From Verrucomicrobiota bacterium (GTDB lineage Bacteria; Verrucomicrobiota; Verrucomicrobiia; Methylacidiphilales; Verrucolacustridaceae): DNA of 8,353 bases. The position numbers and the translations under genes were made by a program. Of the stretch, positions 1 to 6,366 are shown one piece after another. Location of the stretch: contig RGGS01000044.1 of the NCBI GenBank assembly GCA_010024525.1, forward strand, positions 1 to 8,353, written 5' to 3'. Each line of letters opens with the position of its first letter. The first letter of the stretch is position 1. The notes beneath the pieces were generated by a model. The model was not told the DNA's origin and made no database searches. It was given only the letters and a program-made list of their open reading frames with translations.

Positions 1-165
1 ATGGGCGGCGGTTCCAACCCTACCATCGGCGAGGTCATCCAGAACCAGTTCACCCGCGCCCGCAATCAACCGTTCGGGGCCGCCCTCGGAGTGCTTCTCA
101 TGCTCCTCTTTCTTGTCTCTTTTCTCTTTCTTGGCCGCAAGAAGTCCTCTCCACACGCCGCTTAG
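1..165 (+). CDS. ABC transporter permease, C-terminal fragment (PotB-like)
   Basis: This open frame runs from the window edge to a TAG stop at 163-165 and gives 54 residues. The first codon is ATG, but it is probably an internal methionine because the reading enters from outside the window. The fragment reads like the end of a spermidine/putrescine-type inner-membrane permease (PotB class, binding-protein-dependent transport family): a GGG-x-NPTIGEVIQNQF segment, then ARNQPFGAALG, then a final hydrophobic helix (about residues 28-44), then a short basic tail (GRKK). Permeases of this family end in just this way, with the 'NQF...ARNWPFGAA' signature before the last helix. The permease would pair with a second permease, an ATPase and a periplasmic binding protein, presumably encoded upstream. 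Substrate cannot be fixed from this piece; polyamine is the family default. Confidence 0.72.
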   Translation: MGGGSNPTIGEVIQNQFTRARNQPFGAALGVLLMLLFLVSFLFLGRKKSSPHAA

Positions 166-181
166 CGTTTGCCTAGGCCGC

Positions 182-214
182 TAGCTTGGGGGGACCCATA
201 AAACCTCCAAGCTA
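182..214 (+). terminator. Hairpin after the permease gene, possible terminator
   Basis: An inverted repeat, TAGCTTGG at 182-189 and CCAAGCTA at 207-214, lies 17 nt after the permease stop and can pair over 8 bp, with further G-C pairing inside. There is no T-tract after it, so it is not a classical intrinsic terminator. It could be a weak terminator or protect the mRNA 3' end. The rest of 166-365 holds no gene that I can see. Confidence 0.35.
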
Positions 215-232
215 CTGCAGCACTAACGAAGC

Positions 233-245
233 CTAATCTTCATCT
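233..245 (+). repeat. TAATCTTCATCTT motif, copy 1
   Basis: The 13-mer TAATCTTCATCTT here recurs exactly in the next intergenic region (1537-1549), where it is extended into a short run of ATCTTC-type hexamers. Both copies are outside genes and on the same strand. The function is unknown. Confidence 0.5.
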
Positions 246-266
246 TAATCCTAAAACCAACCCCCC

Positions 267-295
267 TTGCCATCCCTGCCCCCCACGCCTACCTT
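267..295 (+). promoter_or_regulatory. Weak sigma70-like promoter candidate for the dehydrogenase gene
   Basis: TTGCCA (267-272) matches five of six positions of the -35 consensus. It is followed after exactly 17 nt by TACCTT (290-295), a poor -10 match. Transcription would begin near 302, at the base of the leader hairpin. The spacing supports the call; the -10 box does not. Confidence 0.22.
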
Positions 296-299
296 AATA

Positions 300-333
300 G
301 TGGGAGACCCCTAGACGTGAGTCAGGGTTCCAC
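300..333 (+). promoter_or_regulatory. Leader hairpin upstream of the dehydrogenase gene
   Basis: GTGG (300-303) plus ACCC (307-310) can pair with GGGT (325-328) plus CCAC (330-333), leaving a small internal bulge and a 14-nt loop. The structure ends 24 nt before the Shine-Dalgarno sequence. It resembles no riboswitch class I recognise. It may be a 5' mRNA stabiliser or chance pairing. Confidence 0.25.
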
Positions 334-357
334 CTAAAACTTAAGTAATTCAACATC

Positions 358-363
358 AGGAGG
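358..363 (+). promoter_or_regulatory. Shine-Dalgarno AGGAGG that decides the start at 372
   Basis: A perfect AGGAGG lies 2 nt before ATG 366 but 8 nt before ATG 372. Only the second spacing suits initiation, so the gene most likely starts at 372. No other gene in this window has so clear a ribosome-binding site. Confidence 0.75.
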
Positions 364-371
364 TTATGGCC

Positions 372-1424
372 ATGAAAAACGCCCTTGTCTTGGGTACCGG
401 CGGCGTCGGTTCAGTGATCGGTCAGCGCCTCCACACCTATGACTGCTACGGCGATATTTACCTGGGCGACGTGGAGACCCAGTTCGCCGAAATCCTCCAC
501 GCCAAAACCGACAACAGTCGATTCAAAGTCGTCAAACTCGACGCCAATGATCCCGTGGCCCTTGCCGCGTTCATCAAAGAAAAGAAGATTTTTGTCACCG
601 TCAACGCCTGCCCGAGTTTCGTAAATCCGTCGGTTCTCACCGCCTGCGCCGAAGCCGGATCCAACTATGTCGACATGGCCTCCGACTGCTATGTCCCACC
701 CGGGGTGAAAAAATACGGCAAGAGCTCCTTCGAGGCTGAAATCGAAAAATACAACGACGACTTTCTAAAAAACGACACCACGGCTGTCCTTTCCATGGGA
801 ATGGACCCCGAGGTCGAAGTGCTCCGCTTTCCCGATCCCATCGGTTTCATGAAAACCTACGCCGTCGCCCACGAGGAAGGAGTAAGCCTGGGCATCTACC
901 CGCCCTTCGTGGCCAAGGGCGTGAATTACTCCGTCTTCAAATACACTCTTTCGGACAAGGTGGTGAATATTGCCAAGTCCCTCGCTCTCTTGGATCTCGA
1001 CAACTGGAAGAAGATGAAAGTCGACGGCGTGGAAGTTGCTCCCGTCCGGGTCGCTACCGCCCGCCTTCCCAAGCCCGCCCAACTCGGCTCCACCGTGGAG
1101 GGCTATTCCTGTGTCGGCACCGAGGTCCGGGGCATGAAAGACGGCGTCCGCACGGAATATTTCGTCTACACCATGGACGACCACCGTGAAACTTATCTCC
1201 GCTATGGCTACTCCCTGACCGTCGTCCAAACCGGGCTCCCTCCTGCCCTGATCTGCCGCCTTTTGGCCGAGGGAAGAATCAAGGAACGCGGCGTGATGAT
1301 GCCCGAAGCCCTCGATCCCGAAATCATCATGCGGGAACTGCCCGACGAGGGAATTCCGATCTACGTGGAACAACGCCGGGTCGAGCCCCCCTCCCGCTTC
1401 CCTCTGCCGAAAAATAAAAAATAA
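372..1424 (+). CDS. Saccharopine dehydrogenase-family protein (carboxynorspermidine synthase-like), internally shortened
   Basis: The predicted product is a 350-residue cytosolic NAD(P)-dependent enzyme of the Lys1/saccharopine dehydrogenase superfamily. It most resembles carboxynorspermidine synthase, which reductively condenses aspartate semialdehyde with a diamine. Visible signs are the N-terminal Rossmann loop GTGGVG (residues 8-13), the VNACPSFVNPSVLTAC segment (about 77-92), NYVDMASD (98-105), and a C-terminal GYSCVGTEVRG...EYFVY block (about 244-266) shared with that enzyme. Family members are about 400 residues. Here SMGMDP (141-146), normally followed by G and about 60 residues of the catalytic/dimer domain, runs directly into EVEVLRFPDPIG, a segment normally found after that block. 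The frame stays open, so an in-frame internal deletion is inferred, and activity is doubtful. The neighbouring PotB-like permease fits a polyamine context. The ATG at 366 is an alternative start but is too close to the AGGAGG. Confidence 0.8.
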   Translation: MKNALVLGTGGVGSVIGQRLHTYDCYGDIYLGDVETQFAEILHAKTDNSRFKVVKLDANDPVALAAFIKEKKIFVTVNACPSFVNPSVLTACAEAGSNYVDMASDCYVPPGVKKYGKSSFEAEIEKYNDDFLKNDTTAVLSMGMDPEVEVLRFPDPIGFMKTYAVAHEEGVSLGIYPPFVAKGVNYSVFKYTLSDKVVNIAKSLALLDLDNWKKMKVDGVEVAPVRVATARLPKPAQLGSTVEGYSCVGTEVRGMKDGVRTEYFVYTMDDHRETYLRYGYSLTVVQTGLPPALICRLLAEGRIKERGVMMPEALDPEIIMRELPDEGIPIYVEQRRVEPPSRFPLPKNKK

Positions 1425-1433
1425 TCTTGGTCG

Positions 1434-1461
1434 CCCCTGCTTCACGGGGTCCTTTTTCTTT
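1434..1461 (+). terminator. Intrinsic terminator after the dehydrogenase gene
   Basis: CCCCTG (1434-1439) and CACGGGG (1443-1449) pair around a CTT loop with one bulged C. A T-rich run, TCCTTTTTCTTT (1450-1461), follows at once. The structure starts 9 nt after the TAA stop, as expected for a rho-independent terminator. Confidence 0.6.
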
Positions 1462-1530
1462 CCCCTGTCCGCGTCAGTTCATGCTTCGTTTTTCTGTCCC
1501 TGATCCAAACTTGCATATCCAGCGAAGCCA

Positions 1531-1551
1531 AATCTTAATCTTCATCTTCAT
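1531..1551 (+). repeat. ATCTTC-type hexamer run, copy 2 of the TAATCTTCATCTT motif
   Basis: AATCTT, AATCTTC, ATCTTC and ATC follow one another here, just upstream of tyrS. The stretch contains the 13-mer seen at 233-245. It is a small tandem, pyrimidine-rich repeat of unknown role; it leaves the tyrS leader without a clear Shine-Dalgarno. Confidence 0.5.
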
Positions 1552-1574
1552 CGTGAAGCCGTTAGCCTTGATGC

Positions 1575-2508
1575 ATGTCCGCTGACGCACTGCTTTCCGG
1601 CCTGACCCACATCCATACCCGCGAGGAGTTTGCCAAGAAACTCGCCTCGGGACGCCCTCTCCGCGTCAAACTCGGCTTTGACCCCTCGGCTCCCGACCTG
1701 CACCTGGGACACGCTTTGGTTCTGGCCAAAGTGCGACAGTTCCAGGAAGCCGGGCATCTCGCTGTCATTATCGTGGGCGACTATACCGCCCGGGTGGGGG
1801 ACCCCACCGGCCGTTCCAAAACCCGCCCAGCCCTCGAACCCGAGGTCATCGAGCAAAATGCCAAGACCTATACGGACCAGGTCTTTCAGATCATTGACCC
1901 GAAAAGAACGGAAGTCCGTCGTAACGGAGAATGGCTTGCCCAACTTACCTGTGCCGACCTTCTTCGCCTCAACGGCCAGGTCAACGTCGCCCGCATGCTT
2001 GAGCGGGACGACTTCTCCAAGCGCCACAAGGAAGGCGTGCCCATCAGCCTCGCCGAGTTCCAATACCCCGTTCTGCAGGGATACGACTCCGTTGCCGTAA
2101 AGTCTGATATCGAGCTCGGAGGCAATGACCAACTTTTCAATAATCTCGTTGGCCGTGACCTGCAGCGCCAAGCCGGGCAGGAACCTCAGGTCGTGCTTGT
2201 TACCGCTCTTCTGACCGGTACCGACGGAAAACAGAAGATGAGCAAATCCCTTAATAACCACATTGGGATCACCGAACCGCCCGGAGAAATTTTTGGCAAA
2301 GTCATGTCCATCCCGGACGAAACCCGTCGCCCAGCTGGTGCAGGAGACCGGCGCCATGGCCAGCAATTCCGAAGCCCGCCGCCTGATCACCCAAGGCGGA
2401 GTCAAACTGGATGGCGAAAAGATCGCCGATCCGAAGGCCGAAATCAGCCTAAAGGCCGGCCAAGTCCTTCAGGTAGGCAAAAGGACTTTTTTCCGCATCC
2501 GGCTTTAA
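1575..2508 (+). pseudogene. tyrS: Tyrosyl-tRNA synthetase, broken by an internal deletion and frameshift
   Basis: Tyrosyl-tRNA synthetase attaches tyrosine to tRNA-Tyr. The first 249 residues form a good class I catalytic domain of the HLGH-containing bacterial type: GFDPSAPDLHLGHAL with HLGH at 43-46, GDPTGRSK (75-82), the tyrosine/tRNA segment ELGGNDQLFNNLVGR (180-194) and KMSKS (221-225). After MSIPDE (about 2301-2320) the true frame changes. The last part, PVAQLVQETGAMASNSEARR and the S4 RNA-binding domain ending in GKRTFFRIRL, is read in the next frame from about 2325 to the TAA at 2506-2508. The two parts sum to about 310 residues, against about 400-420 usual, so the anticodon-binding helical domain of about 100 residues is missing at the joint. 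ATG 1575 is the only sensible start. An intact copy elsewhere, or an assembly error here, is likely because the function is essential. Confidence 0.85.
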
Positions 2509-2576
2509 GGATATCCACTGATTCAGGCCGTTCGGCCCAACCCTTGCCTACCCTTAGGTTAGCTAGATCACCCCCC

Positions 2577-4115
2577 ATGGCTAAAAAAACCAACGATCCT
2601 AACAAAGACCTCTATCGTCATTTTCGCTCCATTCCTTGGACGAGGCTTTGGTTGGAAGAGGTGCCACGATTCAATCAGGCCTCCCCGGAAGATAGATTCA
2701 AACATGTCACTTTAATTCGAGCCATTGGGGCAGGCTTTGCCGCAGCCAACCAATCCGCCCTCCTCGGGGCTGTCCGTCAATGGCTTCTGTCTCTTTTGCA
2801 GGATCCCTCCGAAAAAGTCCGTCGTTACGCCATGAACGCCCTTCCCAAGCTCGGGGCCGGTCGTGCCGAAGAACGGCAACTCCTGGAGTTACTGCAAAAG
2901 TCTGATCTCGATCGGGAAAAGAAGTTTCTCGGTCAGGCCCTGAATAAAATAGGTGGGTCTGCCACACTCGACCTCATCCACAACCAAGGAGGCCAGCTTT
3001 CGCACCTCACGGAGCAACGAGTCAAAGCCAACCTCGCCCGCCAACAAAAGCCATCCTCCATCCGACTCGACGCCACCCTCCCCTATTCTCCCTCTCTTCG
3101 CATCCATCTCCGCTGCCGCACTGGGCTGGAATCTATTTTGGCCCAGGAAATCAAGGAGACGGCCCCCAAATTCCGTACTCTCGTGATCCACCCTGGCCTG
3201 CTCACCCTCGCCCCCACTACCCAGTTTAACCTGAACGACCTATATACGCTCCGCGTCTTCTCGACCGCCTCCTTTCTTCTTGGAACCCTCCCCAAAACCG
3301 GGGATCGGGCCGAATCTCTCGCCCGTCTCATCGCTTCTTCTCAAAACCGGCAACTTTGCCAGATTTTGACCCATGGCCCGGTCCGCTACCGCTTGGAGTT
3401 TATTTCCCAAGGTCACCAACGATCCGCGATTCTTCAGACCGTCCAAAAGGTTTACGCCCTTTGCCCCGACCTCCTGAATGATTCCCGACAAGCCCCTTGG
3501 GCCATCGAAATCCACCCCGGCGACCGGGAAGACTGGGTGGAACTGCGTCCCCGACTGACCCCTGACCCTCGCTTTCCCTACCGCCAACAGGATGTTCCCG
3601 CATCGTCCTACCCACCCTTGGCCGCTGCCATGGTCCGCTTAGCCGGCCCTATGGCCAACGAGGTGGTCTGGGATCCCTTCTGCGGTTCGGGCCTGGAGTT
3701 GATCGAGCGCGCCCGAATCGGCGGAGTCCAATCCGTTCTGGGCACGGACCTCTCCCCCGCGGCCATCGAAGCCGCCCGCACCAACTGGCGTGCCGCCCAT
3801 ATTTCTGGTGTGCGTGCCGGGTTTTTTCAGAAAGACTTTCGCGATTTCATGAATATTCCCGGCTGCCACGCGGGCCAGATCTCCCTTCTGATCACCAACC
3901 CGCCGCTTGGAAAGCGAGTCCCCATCCCCAACCTCAGGGGCTTGTTGCAGGAACTCCTCACCCTAGCCTCGGCCGCCATTCGTCCGGGAGGACGAATGGT
4001 TTGGGTCAACCCCATCAAAATCAAACCCTCCGACCCCACCCTTTATCAGGAATTTCAGCAGACGGTTGATCTGGGTGGCTTTGCCTGCCGGCTCGAACTT
4101 CTCCGTAAGCGTTGA
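2577..4115 (+). CDS. HEAT-repeat, THUMP-like, class I SAM-dependent RNA methyltransferase (Trm14/RlmL-like)
   Basis: The 512-residue cytosolic protein probably transfers a methyl group from S-adenosylmethionine to a guanine N2 in tRNA or rRNA. The N-terminus (about 40-130) is helical with HEAT-like repeats, including DPSEKVRRYAMNALPKLG. A THUMP-like region follows (about 174-310), opening with LHLRCRTGLESILAQEI, which matches the GLE-x-LL-x-E-L start of RlmL/Trm11-type proteins. The Rossmann methyltransferase is C-terminal: PASSYPPLAAAMVRLA (341-356), motif I DPFCGSG (366-372), acidic GTDLS (389-393) and catalytic NPPLG (441-445), of the NPPY/NPPF/NPPL amino-methyltransferase class. It starts at ATG 2577, 68 nt after tyrS, without a clear Shine-Dalgarno. 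Its frame is also open upstream into tyrS because of the frameshift there, which gives a false 846-codon fusion. The exact RNA target is unknown; the class assignment is firm. Confidence 0.82.
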   Translation: MAKKTNDPNKDLYRHFRSIPWTRLWLEEVPRFNQASPEDRFKHVTLIRAIGAGFAAANQSALLGAVRQWLLSLLQDPSEKVRRYAMNALPKLGAGRAEERQLLELLQKSDLDREKKFLGQALNKIGGSATLDLIHNQGGQLSHLTEQRVKANLARQQKPSSIRLDATLPYSPSLRIHLRCRTGLESILAQEIKETAPKFRTLVIHPGLLTLAPTTQFNLNDLYTLRVFSTASFLLGTLPKTGDRAESLARLIASSQNRQLCQILTHGPVRYRLEFISQGHQRSAILQTVQKVYALCPDLLNDSRQAPWAIEIHPGDREDWVELRPRLTPDPRFPYRQQDVPASSYPPLAAAMVRLAGPMANEVVWDPFCGSGLELIERARIGGVQSVLGTDLSPAAIEAARTNWRAAHISGVRAGFFQKDFRDFMNIPGCHAGQISLLITNPPLGKRVPIPNLRGLLQELLTLASAAIRPGGRMVWVNPIKIKPSDPTLYQEFQQTVDLGGFACRLELLRKR

Positions 4116-4138
4116 TCTGTGCCCCATGCATCAGATGG

Positions 4139-4792
4139 ATGCCCTTGAAACTTTCCACCCCACTTCTCTCCTGCACCGACCCTCTCCCTGATCCTACCCA
4201 AGCCAACCGGGAAGGATTGGTGGCCATCACCCTGGAACTCACCCCTCAGCGCCTTCTGGAGGCCTATCCAAAGGGCATCTTTCCATGGACGGAAAACCCT
4301 TTCACTTGGTGGTCCCCTGACCCCCGCGGGATCCTGCCGCTCGATCATCTCCACGTTCCGGCACGATTGGAGCGTACCATCCGAAGTGGAAAGTTCAGTT
4401 TTACCATCAACCAGGCCTTCGATGCGGTGATCCTCGGCTGTGCCCAACCCGCCAAAGGACGGGAAGAGAGCTGGATTGGTCCCGCTTTTACCTGGGCCTA
4501 TGGCCAACTTCACCGCATGGGCCATGCAATCTCCTTTGAGGTTTGGCTTAACGGCAAACTGGCGGGTGGTCTTTATGGAGTGAAGATTGGGAATTTCTTT
4601 GCCGGAGAGTCGATGTTCCACTTGGTGCGGGATGCTTCCTCGGTTGCGCTGGTTCTGGCCGCACGCGCCTTGCAAGAGAAGGGCTGCCGGCTTTTTGACC
4701 TGCAGATGGTCACCCCGCATACCAAGAGGTTCGGGGCGGTCGAGGTACGCAGAGATGAATATCTTAAGCTCCTAAACCATGCAGTTCGGTAG
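4139..4792 (+). CDS. aat: Leucyl/phenylalanyl-tRNA-protein transferase
   Basis: Aat moves Leu or Phe from aminoacyl-tRNA to proteins with N-terminal Lys or Arg, marking them for ClpS/ClpAP degradation (N-degron pathway) in the cytosol. The 217-residue product has the family blocks in order: LLEAYPKGIFPW (39-50), WWSPDPR (57-63), ESWIGPAF (110-117), GGLYGV (143-148), GESMF (156-160, with the conserved Glu 157), FDLQMVTPH (186-194, Asp 187 and Gln 189) and LGAREI-like FGAVEVRRDEYL (198-209). Length is normal. The usual GGDL before the first block is replaced by TLEL (31-34). ATG 4139 lies 24 nt after the methyltransferase stop; a TTG at 4112 overlaps that stop as TTGA and could give 9 extra residues. 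No strong Shine-Dalgarno is seen, so coupling to the upstream gene is plausible. The TAG stop lies inside a hairpin repeat. Confidence 0.9.
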   Translation: MPLKLSTPLLSCTDPLPDPTQANREGLVAITLELTPQRLLEAYPKGIFPWTENPFTWWSPDPRGILPLDHLHVPARLERTIRSGKFSFTINQAFDAVILGCAQPAKGREESWIGPAFTWAYGQLHRMGHAISFEVWLNGKLAGGLYGVKIGNFFAGESMFHLVRDASSVALVLAARALQEKGCRLFDLQMVTPHTKRFGAVEVRRDEYLKLLNHAVR

Positions 4793-4877
4793 GGCGGGCT
4801 CGATGAGCCCGCCTAGATTAAGCCTCAACCGATGACGTTGGGGCTAGTCGCCCCGGCCGGGTCGGGGCAGACCTACC
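4788..4877. repeat. Paired-hairpin element 1 (GGTAGGG...CCTACC)
   Basis: This 90-nt unit begins GGTAGGGC and ends ACCTACC. Its first hairpin is CGGGCTC-GAT-GAGCCCG between TAGGG and CCTA (4790-4815). Its second is GCCCCG (4850-4855) pairing with CGGGGC (4863-4868). It overlaps the last codon and stop of aat, and with element 2 it fills the gap between the convergent aat and GT87 genes, where either could also act as a two-way terminator. Confidence 0.75.
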
Positions 4878-4900
4878 AAAGTTGGAATTTTCAGCGTGAC

Positions 4901-4988
4901 GGTAGGGGCAAGCAGGCCTGGCTGCTTGCCCGATGGAATGTTCAAGATTCAATACCATCGTGCGACCGGCAAGCAGGTCGGCCCTACC
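4901..4988. repeat. Paired-hairpin element 2
   Basis: This 88-nt unit starts GGTAGGG and ends CCCTACC. The first hairpin has a perfect 10-bp stem, GGGCAAGCAG (4906-4915) with CTGCTTGCCC (4922-4931). The second pairs CGACC (4963-4967) with GGTCG (4976-4980), and its loop again holds GGCAAGCA. The rest of 4793-5070 holds no gene. Confidence 0.72.
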
Positions 4989-5022
4989 ACAGTTAAAAAC
5001 CTAAGTTAAAGCACACCAGTGC

Positions 5023-5041
5023 GGACTGCTCACCGGGCCAT
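5023..5041. repeat. GGACTGCTC motif, copy 1
   Basis: GGACTGCTCACCGGGCCAT here matches 16 of 19 bases at 8143-8161. Both copies lie about 20-35 nt after the CCCTACC end of a hairpin element. No function is known. Confidence 0.45.
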
Positions 5042-5070
5042 CGGAGGTCGCCATACCAACCGTTTAGAAA

Positions 5071-6225
5071 TCAACTCTCCCGCCTTCCACTTTCCACCTT
5101 CCACAAATCAGGCATGCGGAACAATAAGGGACTGACGAGCAACACGATCAACGGCTTGAGCCAAACATCTGTTGCCAGATAGATCGCCTTCCCCATTCCG
5201 TCACACATCAAACCGATACAGGCGATGGCGAGGATTGCACCCTTCCACCTGCCCCCCTTCACCTCCCTCCAATCGCTGACGGCGACAAACGCGAGAAGGG
5301 GCGAAACCAGCACATAACTGTTGGTTTCTGCCCGCGGATTAAAGATTGTCCAGATCAAGGCCGTGGCAAACCACAAGCCCCACGAGGCGTTACTCACGCC
5401 TCCTCTGCGATACTTCCAGAAGATAAACCACAGGGCTGAAATGGCCGCCACGAATCGTGTCAGCGAGTTGAGGGGAAAGGGATTGGGCATCCCTGCTTTC
5501 TCCCAAAGCCCAAACAGGTCACTGACCCGCAGATTCTCAGGCGTGTAAGAGTGGATAAGTTTTTCCCAGAAATCGATCCACTGCCCCGACGCATACCCTG
5601 GGCTTGGATGAGTAAAACCCACAATGCCAAGGCCCAACAGACAAGTGAGGAGGGGAATCCTGATAGGATGAAATACGGCGAACGCCAACAGCCAGGGAGC
5701 CAACGAGATTGGCTTCAAGACAAGGGCGAGCGTTAAAAGAAGGGCGGCGAGATTCCACCGTGAACAACGAATGGCCAGGCAGAGATGGATCAGGGCAGCC
5801 GAGAGGGGCAGGTTGGTTTGCCCATTGTGGATTGAGGCAAGGGATGCCGGGAGGGCCAAACATACCATCCATAAAAAGATGGTTCCGGTTGTCCCTGGTT
5901 GCCCGTTCCGGGCATACAAAACCTCCGCCAGCCTCCATAAACCCCACGCAAAAAAAACAAATCCAGCCAGTCGCCAGATGATTTCACCGAGAACAGCGGG
6001 CGCAAGAAGATGGAAGGGGGTGAAGAGAACGGCAAATGGCGGCGCATAAAGAAAACCGTGCGTTCCCGGTTCATAGATATTCTGCGAAGCCCACCAATGC
6101 GCGGAGGCTTGACGATAGTTTGGCACCACCCCGGTTCGTTCAGGATTCAGAATCAGGTAAAGGGACATTCCCGCAAAGACGAAGCCGAGCACTAAGATGG
6201 CAACCACGTTCCAACGGTTCCGCAT
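5071..6225 (-). CDS. GT87-family (DUF2029) membrane glycosyltransferase
   Basis: The product is a multi-pass inner-membrane protein of about 384 residues with the GT-C pattern of family GT87, whose known members are polyprenyl-phosphate-mannose-dependent mannosyltransferases. Numbering from an alternative GTG start at 6237, signs are an N-terminal membrane anchor (about 11-30), an extracytoplasmic loop with the FLYAPPF motif (62-68) before further helices, HNGQTN (137-142), the LKP motif (174-176) and NPRAETNSYVL (300-310). About nine or ten hydrophobic segments are visible. ATG 6225 follows that GTG by 12 nt and starts directly before the basic MRNRW anchor; neither has a Shine-Dalgarno. It stands alone, convergent with aat and downstream of the porin on the same strand, with a repeat-filled gap between. 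The sugar and acceptor cannot be told. The C-terminal tail is encoded by a heptamer repeat. No internal loss is apparent. Confidence 0.78.
   Translation of the reverse strand: MRNRWNVVAILVLGFVFAGMSLYLILNPERTGVVPNYRQASAHWWASQNIYEPGTHGFLYAPPFAVLFTPFHLLAPAVLGEIIWRLAGFVFFAWGLWRLAEVLYARNGQPGTTGTIFLWMVCLALPASLASIHNGQTNLPLSAALIHLCLAIRCSRWNLAALLLTLALVLKPISLAPWLLAFAVFHPIRIPLLTCLLGLGIVGFTHPSPGYASGQWIDFWEKLIHSYTPENLRVSDLFGLWEKAGMPNPFPLNSLTRFVAAISALWFIFWKYRRGGVSNASWGLWFATALIWTIFNPRAETNSYVLVSPLLAFVAVSDWREVKGGRWKGAILAIACIGLMCDGMGKAIYLATDVWLKPLIVLLVSPLLFRMPDLWKVESGRRES
5084..5104. repeat. 7-nt tandem repeat in the 3' end of the GT87 gene
   Basis: Three heptamers stand in a row: CTTCCAC, TTTCCAC, CTTCCAC (GTGGAAG-type on the coding strand). 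They encode the WKVESG part of the tail, outside the conserved domain. Slippage here would change the C-terminus without touching the membrane core. Confidence 0.6.
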
Positions 6226-6273
6226 GGGGAATTTCACGCCAAGGGGGGGAAGGAAGCAAGGGAATGATGGGAC

Positions 6274-6289
6274 AACTCAGTCCTGAGTT
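6274..6289. promoter_or_regulatory. Interrupted palindrome upstream of the GT87 gene
   Basis: AACTCAG-TC-CTGAGTT is a perfect 7-bp inverted repeat with a 2-nt centre, about 50 nt before the GT87 start. It could be an operator for a dimeric regulator, but no partner site or clear promoter boxes were found. The rest of 6238-6366 shows no gene. Confidence 0.25.
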
Positions 6290-6366
6290 TTGATCCTATC
6301 GATTCGTTCAGCCCATTCGGCTGGGGCAGCTTTTCCTCTTTTCCAAACCGGAATGTTCGAATCACC

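Noticed and set aside
166..365. tRNA or known riboswitch between the permease and dehydrogenase genes
   Set aside because: No cloverleaf, TTCGA-type arm or recognisable aptamer core could be found by eye.
765..1445. Minus-strand open frame of 226 codons opposite the dehydrogenase
   Set aside because: It is antisense to a clearly conserved gene and its His/Gly/Asp-rich composition is typical of a shadow frame.
1548..2405. Long minus-strand open frame of 285 codons opposite tyrS
   Set aside because: It mirrors the conserved TyrRS coding sequence and resembles no known family; it is a product of GC-rich codon bias.
2526..2537. GGCC-GTTC-GGCC as a terminator between tyrS and the methyltransferase
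   Set aside because: The stem is only 4 bp and no T-tract follows; the genes may be read through.
1575..4115. A single 846-residue TyrRS-methyltransferase fusion gene
   Set aside because: The stretch between the two parts is a shadow of the S4 domain in another frame, and the methyltransferase has its own ATG at 2577.
4112..4138. TTG start for aat overlapping the methyltransferase stop
   Set aside because: The added nine residues are unlike Aat N-termini and ATG 4139 gives a normal length; coupling cannot be excluded.
4055..4720. Minus-strand open frame of 221 codons opposite aat
   Set aside because: It overlaps the well-supported aat gene and shows no domain.
4788..4988. CRISPR array in the aat-GT87 gap
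   Set aside because: The repeats are hairpin pairs in variable orientation, with no regular direct repeat and spacer order and no cas gene.
6309..6337. Plus-strand terminator (CAGCC/GGCTG hairpin, then T-rich)
   Set aside because: No plus-strand gene ends nearby; both flanking genes are on the minus strand, so it has no transcript to end.
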